Part shown: positions 19,303-27,421 of the stretch, in pieces | How positions within the stretch are numbered: position 1 is the first letter of the stretch | Layout: each line of letters begins with the position of its first letter | Assembly: GCA_943787205.1 (NCBI GenBank) | Contig: CALSLN010000015.1 | Location: 1-49,083 of the forward strand | DNA length: 49,083 nt | Source: an uncultured Rhodospirillaceae bacterium | GTDB taxonomy: Bacteria > Pseudomonadota > Alphaproteobacteria > Rhodospirillales > Rhodospirillaceae | Direction of reading: 5' to 3' | Notes under the pieces: generated by a model | What the model saw: only the letters and a program-made list of their open reading frames with translations | Databases searched by the model: none | What the model was told of the DNA's origin: nothing | Position numbers and translations under genes: made by a program

Positions 19303-20073
19303 ATGCCGCCGGACAATTCAACGCCTAGATTCCTTACGCTGGCTGACGTCTCAAAGGCGTTTCCATCCGGATTAAACGCGTTAGCACCCACAAGTTTTTC
19401 TCTTTCAAACGGCGAATTCGTTTCACTTGTTGGTCCATCAGGCTGCGGCAAGTCAACGTTGCTTCGTCTTGTGGCGGGACTTACAGAACCGACCACGGGT
19501 CAATCATCTCTTGCATCAGACACGGCAAAGGTAAGCTTTGTCTTTCAAGACCCAACCCTCATGCCTTGGGCGACCGTCTCCGAGAATGTGCAGTTGCCGC
19601 TCAAACTAGAGAACGCGTTGGAAGCCCGGTCTAAAGATCTAGCCTCGACTGTCTTAGAATGGGTCGGGCTAAAAGATTTTCAAAACGCTTACCCACGAGA
19701 ACTCTCAGGCGGAATGAAAATGCGCGCCTCTATTGCCCGCGCACTCATCATACAGCCAGACTTACTTTTACTCGACGAACCCTTCGCGGCGCTAGACGAA
19801 TTTACTCGTGCTCAGCTGAACGAAGATCTCCTTGACCTATGGCAGCAACAAAAATGGACTTCCATTTTTGTAACGCACAGCATTCGGGAAGCCGCCTTTC
19901 TCTCGAGCCGTATTCTTGTGATGACACCAAGGCCAGGCCGTATCATCGCGGATGTCCAAGTTCCGTTTGATTATCCAAGAGACTCAGACTTACGCAATAG
20001 CCATGCCTACACCGGTCTTTGTGCCGAAATTGAAGCGCACCTTGCCGAACACATGAATGGTGAAACCCAATGA
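19303..20073 (+). CDS. ABC transporter ATP-binding protein (NitT/TauT/SsuB type)
   Basis: Complete ATPase of 256 residues: Walker A GPSGCGKST, Q-loop FVFQDPTLMPWATV, signature LSGGMKMRASIARAL, Walker B LLLLDEPFAALDE and H-loop FVTHSIREA. The FQDPTLMPW form and the MKMR signature are typical of the SsuB/TauB/ThiZ group. Starts six bases after the binding-protein gene and its stop overlaps the permease start by four bases, so all three are translated together. Confidence 0.93.
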   Translation: MPPDNSTPRFLTLADVSKAFPSGLNALAPTSFSLSNGEFVSLVGPSGCGKSTLLRLVAGLTEPTTGQSSLASDTAKVSFVFQDPTLMPWATVSENVQLPLKLENALEARSKDLASTVLEWVGLKDFQNAYPRELSGGMKMRASIARALIIQPDLLLLDEPFAALDEFTRAQLNEDLLDLWQQQKWTSIFVTHSIREAAFLSSRILVMTPRPGRIIADVQVPFDYPRDSDLRNSHAYTGLCAEIEAHLAEHMNGETQ

Positions 20074-20849
20074 GCCGCTTATTTTGGCCGGTTGCGTTTG
20101 GTCTCGCTTTATTGGGGCTCTGGGAGACTGTCATAACACTGTACGAAGTCCCACCATATATTTTACCGGGGCCTATCGATATAGCGGCGTCACTTTGGAA
20201 GGACGGGCCAAGCCTTCTGGGTTCTCTCGCGGTTACCCTGCAAGTTACGTTAGCTGCACTTATACTCGCCTGTGTTTCTGGAGCGGGAATAGCGATTTTG
20301 CTCGCGCAATCAAAGACTCTAGAGCGGATGCTTTTTCCCTACGCCGTGTTCTTGCAAGTCACGCCAATCGTTACGATTGCCCCCTTCGTTATCATATGGG
20401 TTGATAGTGTTTTCGTTGTTCTCTTGATCTTGGCGTGGATGGCTGCGGTTTTCCCAATTATATCGAATACCCTACTCGGCCTTAAGAGCGCAGATCGTAA
20501 CCTACAAGACCTGTTCAGATTATACGGCGCTAACAGATCCCAAACATTGCGACACCTTCTTATTCCGGCTGCCCTGCCCTACTTTCTAGGCGGTTTGCGC
20601 ATCAGTGGAGGTCTTGCCCTCATCGGAACTGTCGTCGCGGAAATGGTTGCTGGCACAAGTGGTCAGAGCTCTGGCCTCGCATCTCGGCTATTGGAGGCAA
20701 GCTATCGCCTGGAGCTATCTAAAGCTCTCGCATGCTTCGTTCTTCTCAGCATCACTGGGTATTGTATCTACGCCGCTTTGAACTGGGTTTCTCATCGGTT
20801 GCTTCGCCATTGGCACGAAAGCGTATTGGAAGACTCTGTAACGAGTTAA
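20070..20849 (+). CDS. ABC transporter permease (SsuC/TauC/ThiX type)
   Basis: Membrane subunit of 259 residues with about six helices and the BPD_transp_1 EAA loop (around LKSADRNLQDLFRLYGANRSQ, then HLLIPAALPYFLGGLRI). Helices are visible at the N-terminus (FWPVAFGLALLGLWETVITL), at LQVTLAALILACVSGAGIAI and at VFVVLLILAWMAAVFPII. ATGA overlap with the ATPase. Last gene of the importer operon; its stop abuts the convergent mtnP stop with no gap. Confidence 0.92.
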   Translation: MSRLFWPVAFGLALLGLWETVITLYEVPPYILPGPIDIAASLWKDGPSLLGSLAVTLQVTLAALILACVSGAGIAILLAQSKTLERMLFPYAVFLQVTPIVTIAPFVIIWVDSVFVVLLILAWMAAVFPIISNTLLGLKSADRNLQDLFRLYGANRSQTLRHLLIPAALPYFLGGLRISGGLALIGTVVAEMVAGTSGQSSGLASRLLEASYRLELSKALACFVLLSITGYCIYAALNWVSHRLLRHWHESVLEDSVTS

Positions 20850-21734
20850 CTACCCGAGAACGCGACTAAGAATAGGGCCAAGAGATTCTACCTTCTTTAG
20901 ATCACGTGCATCTGGCGAAGTTATGATCGCGTTATCAAGTGCAGTTTGACATCCCTTCGCGCATAATTCCGTTCTCTGAGAGAGGAGCGGAATTACGGCT
21001 TTGACCAGACTTCTGGCATGATCAGCGTTAGACAGCAGGGTCTGAATAACTTGATCAACGGTGACGGCATCATGATCTGGATGCCAGCAATCATAATCAG
21101 TCACCATCCCGACCGTCGAAAAACACATCTCCGCTTCGCGGGCTAACTTAGCTTCAGGCATATTAGTCATACCAATCACATCGCAGCCCCATGCCCGGTA
21201 CAAATTTGACTCTGCGAGAGTTGAAAACTGGGGCCCTTCCATCGCAAGGTAAGTACCGCCTTTTTGATATGGAACCCCAAGGCCTTTAACAGCTGATTCT
21301 AGGTCATCGCTCAACCTTCCACAGGTCGGGTGCGCGACCGAGACATGCGCGACAAAACCCTCACCAAAAAACGATTTTTCTCGGGCAAATGTTCGGTCAA
21401 TAAATTGATCGACCAGCACAAAAGTGCCAGGCGCCAATTCCTCTTTGAATGATCCACAGGCGCTAAGAGAGAGAATCTCTGTGACACCAAGCGACTTCAA
21501 CGCGTAAATGTTGGCCCGGTAGTTCAGGTCAGAGGGTGAAAGTTTATGACCCCGGCCATGCCGTGGCAGAAATACAACCGATTGCCCCCCGAACTTGCCC
21601 GTCAGAATCTCGTCCGATGGCGGCCCATATGGCGTTTCGACCGCCTTCCAGGCCGTATCGCTTAGCCCATCAATGTCATAAAGCCCGGATCCACCGATGA
21701 TTCCGATGACTGGTGCTGGACCTGCTTGCGTCAT
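20850..21734 (-). CDS. mtnP: S-methyl-5'-thioadenosine phosphorylase
   Basis: Cleaves methylthioadenosine with phosphate to adenine and 5-methylthioribose-1-phosphate, feeding the methionine salvage pathway. In 294 residues the family motifs are in order: IGIIGGSGLYDIDGL (phosphate-binding Ser), PRHGRGHKLSPSDLNYRANI, AMEGPQFSTLAES and GMTNMPEAKLAREAEM. GMTN and the PEAKLA region with YDCWH favour MTA phosphorylase over purine nucleoside phosphorylase. Convergent with the ABC importer. Confidence 0.94.
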   Translation of the reverse strand: MTQAGPAPVIGIIGGSGLYDIDGLSDTAWKAVETPYGPPSDEILTGKFGGQSVVFLPRHGRGHKLSPSDLNYRANIYALKSLGVTEILSLSACGSFKEELAPGTFVLVDQFIDRTFAREKSFFGEGFVAHVSVAHPTCGRLSDDLESAVKGLGVPYQKGGTYLAMEGPQFSTLAESNLYRAWGCDVIGMTNMPEAKLAREAEMCFSTVGMVTDYDCWHPDHDAVTVDQVIQTLLSNADHARSLVKAVIPLLSQRTELCAKGCQTALDNAIITSPDARDLKKVESLGPILSRVLG

Positions 21735-21857
21735 AATTTGCTCCGATAAATGATGCTGGAGTGTCGCACAGGCATTTATTTGCTGAAAGCTGTCTTGACC
21801 CCGCCAAGGCCCTCTTGTATCCCGCTCCTCATATTGTTGGATCGCTTCACTTCATGC

Positions 21858-21947
21858 GGATGGGTGGCCGAGCGGTTGAAGGCACTGGTCTTGAAAACCA
21901 GCAGGCGTGAAAGCGTCTCGTGGGTTCGAATCCCACCCCATCCGCCA
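21858..21947 (+). tRNA. tRNA-Ser (anticodon UGA)
   Basis: A 90-base class II tRNA with encoded CCA. The acceptor stem GGATGGG (21858-21864) pairs with CCCATCC (21937-21943), followed by discriminator G and CCA (21945-21947). The D-arm begins TGGCCGAG; the anticodon stem CTGGT/ACCAG encloses loop CTTGAAA with anticodon TGA at 21892-21894; a long variable arm and the T-arm GTGGGTTCGAATCCCAC follow. Length, variable arm and anticodon fit serine UCA decoding. It marks the boundary between the housekeeping block and the accessory region. Confidence 0.97.
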
Positions 21948-22012
21948 TACTTTCCTAATTTGTTTCTCATTTATGCGCGTCAGGTTCGACTTCCTTACTG
22001 CGCCAGAGAGCT

Positions 22013-22817
22013 TCAAACGTTAGCTATAAAGTCGGACACGGCTTTAACCCAATCAACCGGATGCTCATCGACTACGTCCCAGCTACCTCCTTCTATCACC
22101 GCGAACTTGAAATCAGGTCTCAGCTTTTGTGCCTGAAGCGCATTTTCATAAATGCTATCCCCTGTATTCGTTAGTATGAGAGTGGGGTGTTTGATGAGTG
22201 GTAGTGTGGCCCCATGGTCGTATTGAAACGCAGCATGATGCCCATACCAAAATGGTCCGTACCCAATGAGCGATTCAGCGATGTAGCGACCAGAGAGCTC
22301 CCACTTTGTATTTTCGTTGGCGGCGGACATGCGTGTCTGAAAAAAATTCAGCAATCGCTTACCATCCGACCCAGGCGTAAAGCCCTTTTCACTGGTCTCA
22401 ACATATTCTAGGCCCTCCGCTCTCTCTTTCGCCGATAATGGTAGGGGGCCATTGAGAATGAGTGCGATCACGCGAGACCCAAACTGTAATGCCACTTCAG
22501 TTGCGACCATGGCACCGGTGTGATGACCCAATACAAAAGCGGACTCTATTTCTAAGTGATCCAGAACGCTCGGTATGACTTGTGCATAGTCTTCAACGCG
22601 AGGGGTAAACTCTGTTGGATCTGAGCCGCCAAACCCAGGCATATCGACCCCGATCGCTCTCATGCCGCTGCCACTCAACAGCTCATATACGCTGTCAAAT
22701 TGGCGCAATGACATTGGCGCTTGATGGCAAAGAACAAGTGGCGTGCCTTCTCCAGAATCTTGGAAATGAACTTGGCCGAACGGACCCTCTGCGTACCCTC
22801 TTTTTTTTCTTAGTCAT
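22013..22817 (-). CDS. Alpha/beta hydrolase-fold protein with GHHTG elbow (5' frameshift in an A8 run)
   Basis: Paralogue of the gene at 43712-44521. The direct frame opens only at 22714 (MSLRQFDSVYELL), but upstream DNA in another frame encodes GYAEGPFGQVHFQDSGEGTP and LVLCHQAP, as in the paralogue. An ATG at 22815-22817 is joined to it if one A is removed from the eight-A run at 22801-22808, giving about 267 residues. The nucleophile elbow is LGHHTGAM, with His where Ser, Asp or Cys is expected, and the usual C-terminal His is Ser (EGGSWDVVDEHP). Oxyanion region CHQAP. Function unknown; it may not be a serine hydrolase at all. Confidence 0.83.
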
Positions 22818-23125
22818 ACCTAGTAATCCGATTCAGAGTCTTTCTGTAAGACAAAGAGGATATTGCCCTTTGTGAAGATCAAGCAACAATGATCCCAATT
22901 CATCTTTGTTGGAAATGATAACATTTTCGAATTGGCGATTAGCCAAGGTGCGGCTTAAGATTCGACATGGACTTACTTAAGCGTCTTGCACGGTGTATTT
23001 TGAAGTGTGCCTTTTACTCGAAAACATACCTTTATGGCCGAACATGAAACTACGGAACCTAATATACAACTAGACTGATTTTAGCTGCTTACCCCTTCAA
23101 TTGGTTGATGATACGGAGAAAGCCA
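22818..23125. other. Intergenic region without a recognised gene
   Basis: 308 AT-rich bases between two divergent alpha/beta hydrolase genes. It should hold both promoters. I see no tRNA, repeat, clear terminator or convincing -35/-10 pair. Confidence 0.6.
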
Positions 23126-24127
23126 ATGCACGTCATAAAACAGGCCTTGGCATTGCTCGTATTTCTATATGCCTCACAGACTTGGGCGGACGTACCAAGC
23201 CTCCCTCTGGAAGACGTCCGCGAAACATACGAACTCCCAACGTCTCAGTACGTGGACCTCGATGGTGTAAGCGTTCATTACATTGATGAGGGCGTTGGAG
23301 ACACGGTTATTCTGCTCCATGCCTCCTACCATAGCCTTCGCTCTTGGGACCCCATTGCGGCGCTCTTGAAGGACCGGTTCCGTGTTGTGAGACTGGATTT
23401 TGCTAACGCTGGCTTAACCGGTCCCGATCCACAAGAACTAAACTCCATCGAACGCAACATCGACCTACTCGAACGACTCATACAGAAACTTCGACTGGAA
23501 AAGTTCGCCCTTGTGGGAACATCAAGTGGTGGCGTAGTTGCGTTTCGATACGCCGCAGAAAACACAGATAAGGTTAGCCGTTTAGTCCTCATCAATTCTG
23601 CTGGACTCCCCCGAACCCCACGAACCAACCCTCTCGGCGACCCTGGATCTGCGAGGCGTCAACAAATAGAAGAGGTCAACAAATCAAGGTCATATTGGCA
23701 CGGCTTGTTAGATAATAATTTTATAGGCGACCATACTCCTCCAACCTGGATGGTAGATATGGCTTACGATATGAATCGACGCGAAGGCCTTGGGGAAGAA
23801 CTTCAACGATACACGCGAGCCTACAAAACTGGCGATCCGAAAACAGTACTCGCTCAAATCACGTCACCGACCATGATCATCTGGGGTATGAACAATCCAA
23901 CAGTCGTGCATCTGGAAGCGGACGTTTATCAGCACTGGCTCACCAGCGCGCCTTCTCTGGTTCGTAAAGTACCAAACACGGGGCACTATCCCTATGTGGA
24001 AGAGCCCGAGATATTCAACACATTGATAGGCGATTTTGTTACCGGCGCATTGAATGTCCGTCATCAAAGTATTTGGAACAGAAGGGTTGATAAACTAAGA
24101 GAGAGTTTGGCCCATCATGTTTGTTGA
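23126..24127 (+). CDS. Exported alpha/beta hydrolase, 3' end altered by an IS element
   Basis: 333 residues from ATG 23126 (GGAG seven bases upstream). It has a signal peptide (MHVIKQALALLVFLYASQTW, cleavage near AWAD-like TWAD), an alpha/beta hydrolase fold with LLHASYHSLRSW at the oxyanion hole, nucleophile Ser in VGTSSGGVVAFRYA and the His in NTGHYPYVEEPE. The acid position reads WGMNNPT, with Asn rather than Asp. The last ten or so codons and the stop lie inside the left end of the IS, so the native C-terminus was lost; the catalytic domain is complete. Likely a periplasmic esterase or related hydrolase of unknown substrate. Confidence 0.85.
   Translation: MHVIKQALALLVFLYASQTWADVPSLPLEDVRETYELPTSQYVDLDGVSVHYIDEGVGDTVILLHASYHSLRSWDPIAALLKDRFRVVRLDFANAGLTGPDPQELNSIERNIDLLERLIQKLRLEKFALVGTSSGGVVAFRYAAENTDKVSRLVLINSAGLPRTPRTNPLGDPGSARRQQIEEVNKSRSYWHGLLDNNFIGDHTPPTWMVDMAYDMNRREGLGEELQRYTRAYKTGDPKTVLAQITSPTMIIWGMNNPTVVHLEADVYQHWLTSAPSLVRKVPNTGHYPYVEEPEIFNTLIGDFVTGALNVRHQSIWNRRVDKLRESLAHHVC
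24096..24118. repeat. Left terminal inverted repeat of the IS3-family element
   Basis: TAAGAGAGAG followed by TTTGGCCCATCAT. It matches the reverse complement of the right end with a few mismatches and a two-base gap. Confidence 0.65.
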
Positions 24128-24129
24128 TT

Positions 24130-25110
24130 TTAAGCGGCGTCTTTGCGGTGTTGCAAGCGCCGTTGTTTGATGGTGTTTCGTTTGATCCTTTCCCTTTCGA
24201 TTAGAATGGTTTCGCCGCGACCAAAGTAGACATCGGCGGGTGTCAGATTGCTCAGACTCTCGTGATAGCGGTGGTGATTGTAGTAGGTGACGAAGCGTCC
24301 GATGTTGGCCTTGAGATCACCCGGTAGAAAGTAGTTTTCCAGCAAGATGCGGTTCTTCAAAGTCTGATGCCACCGTTCAATCTTGCCCTGCGTCTGTGGG
24401 TGATAGGGAGCACCACGCACGTGATCCATACCGTTGTCAGCGAGCCACTCGGCCAGTTCACCAGAGAGGTAAGACGGTCCATTGTCTGAGAGCAGACGTG
24501 GCTTGTGTTGAACCTCAACCTGATCACAGCCTGAGGCCTGTAAGGCCCGTTCCAAAGTGTCCATCACATCACTGGCCTTCATGGTCGTGCAGAGAGTCCA
24601 GGTGATGATGTAACGCGAGTAATCATCCAGGATGGTGCTCAGATAAAACCAACCCCATCCGATCACCTTGATGTAGGTGAAGTCGGTCTGCCAGAGTTGG
24701 TTGATACGGCTCGTCTTGTCTTTGAACTCACTGCTTGCCTTGATCACCACAAAGGCTGGGCTGGTGATCAGGTCATGGGACTTGAGAAGCCGGTAAACAC
24801 TAGCTTCCGAGACGAAGTAGGCCTGCGTATCAGTGAAGCGTACCGCCAGTTCCCGGGGCGACAGCTCCGGGTTCTCCAGGGCCATATGGATAATCCGGTC
24901 ACGGATGTCATCCGGGATCCGGTTCCACACCCGCGACGGCTTGGGCGACTTGTCTTCGAGAGCTTCTACCCCGCCCTCCAGATACTTGTCGTACCAGCGG
25001 TAGAAGGTGGTGCGGGGAACCCCGAGCTTATCCAATGTGCGTTTGGCCGGCAGGTGCGACTGTTCAACCAGCTTGATGATCTCAAGCTTCTCGGAGGCAG
25101 GGTATCTCAT
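24130..25110 (-). CDS. IS3-family transposase OrfB (DDE integrase catalytic domain)
   Basis: Catalytic subunit of 326 residues. The N-terminal helix-turn-helix (LPAKRTLDKLGVPRTTFYRW) is followed by an rve integrase core with D143 (LWQTDFTYIK), D209 (LLSDNGPSYL) and E245 (HPQTQGKIERWHQT); D209 to E245 spans the DD(35)E spacing of IS3 elements. The start overlaps the orfA stop (ATGA, 25107-25110), so it may be made by coupled re-initiation or as an OrfAB fusion by frameshifting. Confidence 0.95.
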   Translation of the reverse strand: MRYPASEKLEIIKLVEQSHLPAKRTLDKLGVPRTTFYRWYDKYLEGGVEALEDKSPKPSRVWNRIPDDIRDRIIHMALENPELSPRELAVRFTDTQAYFVSEASVYRLLKSHDLITSPAFVVIKASSEFKDKTSRINQLWQTDFTYIKVIGWGWFYLSTILDDYSRYIITWTLCTTMKASDVMDTLERALQASGCDQVEVQHKPRLLSDNGPSYLSGELAEWLADNGMDHVRGAPYHPQTQGKIERWHQTLKNRILLENYFLPGDLKANIGRFVTYYNHHRYHESLSNLTPADVYFGRGETILIERERIKRNTIKQRRLQHRKDAA

Positions 25111-25481
25111 TCTTCGTCTCCCCCATCCCCGATCATGCTTTTTTTAAGCAGACGCAGTTCGAGGGCCTGTTCAGCCACAACCTCCTTGAGATCACGCGCC
25201 TCGCGGCGAAGATCCTTGACCTCGCCTGTGTTGGCCTCACGTGCCGTATCACCAGCCAGGCGCTTCTTCCCAGCTTCAAGGAACTCCTTCGACCAGGTAT
25301 AATACAGGCCCTGGGCAATGCCCTCCTGACGACAAAGCTCGGCAATGCTGTCCTCGCCCCGCAATCCGGCGAGCACAATACGAATCTTCTCCTCGGAAGA
25401 ATAACGCTTGCGCGTCTTACGCCGGATATCCTTTACAGTCCGGTCTGCTGCTTCTTGATGACGTTCTGTTCTCTGTCTCAT
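25107..25481 (-). CDS. IS3-family transposase OrfA (DNA-binding subunit)
   Basis: 124 residues with a helix-turn-helix (YSSEEKIRIVLAGLRGEDSI, then ELCRQEGIAQGLYYTW) and a C-terminal leucine-rich helix (VKDLRREARDLKEVVAEQAL) of the kind used for dimerisation in IS3 OrfA proteins. It ends in a four-base overlap with orfB. Confidence 0.93.
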   Translation of the reverse strand: MRQRTERHQEAADRTVKDIRRKTRKRYSSEEKIRIVLAGLRGEDSIAELCRQEGIAQGLYYTWSKEFLEAGKKRLAGDTAREANTGEVKDLRREARDLKEVVAEQALELRLLKKSMIGDGGDEE

Positions 25482-25499
25482 CGTTCACTCCTTACGGTG

Positions 25500-25524
25500 A
25501 CGATGAGCCAAAAACGCTCCCTTA
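25500..25524. repeat. Right terminal inverted repeat of the IS3-family element
   Basis: ACGATGAGCC then AAAAACGCTCCCTTA, just upstream of orfA; partner of the left repeat at 24096-24118. Confidence 0.65.
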
Positions 25525-25790
25525 TGCAATTACCCTAATTAGTTCCATTGGTGCTGACGGGGTACAGCGGAGTATTGAATTCGATAGCTTGTATTGGCGA
25601 TATAAAATTCTTATCGAAGACGTTTTTATTCAGGCCGTGCTTCCGAAAAGCATATATGTACGGACACGTCACCTCTGTTCTGATCGATTGGGAGCACGCG
25701 TTCATATGTTACCTTCAACTCCTCGTGATCTGAAATTTTCAGTTTGCATCCGGTATCAAATGTCATGGCTTTTGCACCGCACACTCCATA
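25525..25790. other. Region between IS element and LysR gene, no recognised gene
   Basis: 266 bases. A plus-strand frame running out of the IS (to 25813) crosses it and encodes, for example, GADGVQRSIEFDSLYWRY, but it has no start of its own, no ribosome binding site and no family resemblance I can name. It could be the displaced 3' part of a gene cut by the IS or simple spacer. Confidence 0.5.
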
Positions 25791-26709
25791 TTAGAGACCT
25801 CCCCTCTCTCTAGAAACGTTCTGTAGCTCTTCGATCATCGCAGTAAGCGCCTTGGAGCGCGGGGCACCCTTAATCGTCAAAATTCCGCCTTTCGTTTCCA
25901 CGTCATAGAACGCTTGAATGGAGTGATCGAGTTCCTTGAGTAGACCCGTGCTTAACTCCGAATGCGCATAGTCTTTGCCGATGAACGCGATATGATCGGT
26001 CGCGCAAACGATCGAAACGATAACTTGCACTGACTCACTCTCCACCGTGTAAACCGGCGCAGCCAGGCCCTCATCCTTTAACTTTTCCGCAAAAAACGCG
26101 CCAACTGTCTGCCTGTTGTGTATAGCCCAAGGGAATTCTGAGAGACTGGCTGGAAGGCTTAGCTTTTTTGTAAATATGGGGTGCCCATCCCGCGCACATA
26201 AAGCGTACTTCACGGAATAGAGTTGATCGAAATTGATGGATGGATGGGACGAAGGTTCTCCAATAAGCGCACAGAAAGCCATGTCGAGGTCTCCATGCTC
26301 TATGGCTCTGGTCAATTTCAGACTTTCTTCTTCGACAACATCGACCAGGACATCTGGCATGCGCTTGGTAAAGCGGTTTAAACGCTTCGATAAATATTCC
26401 TCGAGCAAGATAGGGTGAGACGCCGATTTTTATATGGGAGTTTCGCTTTTTCTGCGCTTCCTCAACGTCATGAATGAAATCGTCGCCAAATTTCAAAATG
26501 AGCTTCGCCCGAGGTACTAAGAGCCGACCAAAATCTGTCAAATCTACGCCACGTGCGCCACGCAGAAACAGCAGCTCTCCTATCGATTCCTCTAGTTTTT
26601 GTATGCTTTGGCTCAGAGCAGGTTGCGTAATATTCAGAATTTCTGAAGCAGCATGAAAATTCTTTGTCTCAGCGACAACAAGAAAACGCCTTAATTGTTT
26701 ATGTTCCAT
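25791..26709 (-). pseudogene. LysR-family transcriptional regulator, split by a 1-base insertion
   Basis: The N-terminal frame (from 26709) has the LysR winged helix: KQLRRFLVVAETKNFHAASE, then ILNITQPALSQSIQKLEES. It leaves frame at about 26407, where one extra T interrupts GVSPYLLEEYLSKRLNRF. The second frame carries the periplasmic-binding-like effector domain (DLDMAFCALIGEPSSHPS to NVSRERGGL). Reconstructed length is about 305 residues, standard for the family. It is divergent from nothing obvious; the nearby methyltransferase and MFS genes are on the same strand upstream. The effector is unknown. Confidence 0.87.
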
Positions 26710-26801
26710 GCGGACAGCACCCCGGCTTTTCGGTTACGGTTCAGGCATTAGAAAATTCTATCGACTAACCTAGTTTGCCGCTACCGAAAGAGCCTTATAA
26801 A

Positions 26802-27341
26802 TTAGGTGCCAAGGCCCTTAGCTAAAACAGAAAAGCACGTAGCAATATCATGGCGGTCTTCCGTCACGATATTGAAATGCTGACCGATACGGTCAGCCCA
26901 CCAACTACAATCTTCGACAATTAGGTGCGCGTTTCTGCCATCTTTAAGCGTCTTCTGCGCAGGTATGGTGGAAACAACAAGGTAGCCACCATGAGACGTC
27001 TTAGAAGCGATATGGGCTAGCACATCGTTGAGGCACGTCGGCTCCACATGTTCAAGAACGTCGGTGGAGTATGTAAACTGACAAACAGGAGGGTCATCAC
27101 TGAAGTCTGGGATTGCTGGGTCATATCCGAAGATTTTGCTATTCGGCATAGACTTTCTAATATGGTCCAATAAGACACCCTTGCCGCACCCATAGTCTAG
27201 TACCGTGCTGAACGGACCTTGTTCTATCAAGCTACAAAGAAACTTCGCATCTTCTGCTGCCCCATTTCCACCAGCCCCATAGTTTGGTTGGTCAGAATGG
27301 AGTTCAGCATTGAGCTTTCGATATTCGTCAGAGATAAGCAT
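26802..27341 (-). CDS. Class I SAM-dependent methyltransferase (small)
   Basis: 179 residues from ATG 27341, which has AGGA six bases upstream; the frame runs on to 27374 without a better signal. Motif I is TVLDYGCGKGVLLDHI, with GYDPAIPDFS as the acidic loop and TYSTDVLEHVEPTCLNDVL as motif IV with the DVLEH signature of this group. The acceptor cannot be told; the relatives I recall act on sugars, lipids or small metabolites. Confidence 0.82.
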   Translation of the reverse strand: MLISDEYRKLNAELHSDQPNYGAGGNGAAEDAKFLCSLIEQGPFSTVLDYGCGKGVLLDHIRKSMPNSKIFGYDPAIPDFSDDPPVCQFTYSTDVLEHVEPTCLNDVLAHIASKTSHGGYLVVSTIPAQKTLKDGRNAHLIVEDCSWWADRIGQHFNIVTEDRHDIATCFSVLAKGLGT

Positions 27342-27421
27342 AAACAATCCTACAATCTTGTATGCCCGAAACACCGGGAAAAAGCAGGGCTACTGGTATA
27401 GAAAATTTCCCGCCCACCATT

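Larger units (their letters stand above)
24096..25524 (-). mobile_element. IS3-family insertion sequence
   Basis: About 1.43 kb carrying orfA and orfB on the minus strand with imperfect terminal inverted repeats: left TAAGAGAGAG then TTTGGCCCATCAT, right (as reverse complement) TAAGGGAGCG then TTTTTGGCTCATCGT. Boundaries are set from these repeats and may be off by a few bases; ends extended to TG (24088) and CA (25528) are also possible. I find no convincing target-site duplication. It has inserted at the 3' end of the exported hydrolase gene. Both reading frames are intact, so the element may be active. Confidence 0.88.

Noticed and set aside
21776..21970. Minus-strand open frame encoding a protein with GGIRTHETLSR
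   Set aside because: It is the reverse reading of the tRNA-Ser gene; this peptide is a well-known false annotation over tRNA-Ser.
24697..25302. Long plus-strand open frame across the IS element
   Set aside because: It is the shadow of the transposase genes on the opposite strand, without family resemblance.
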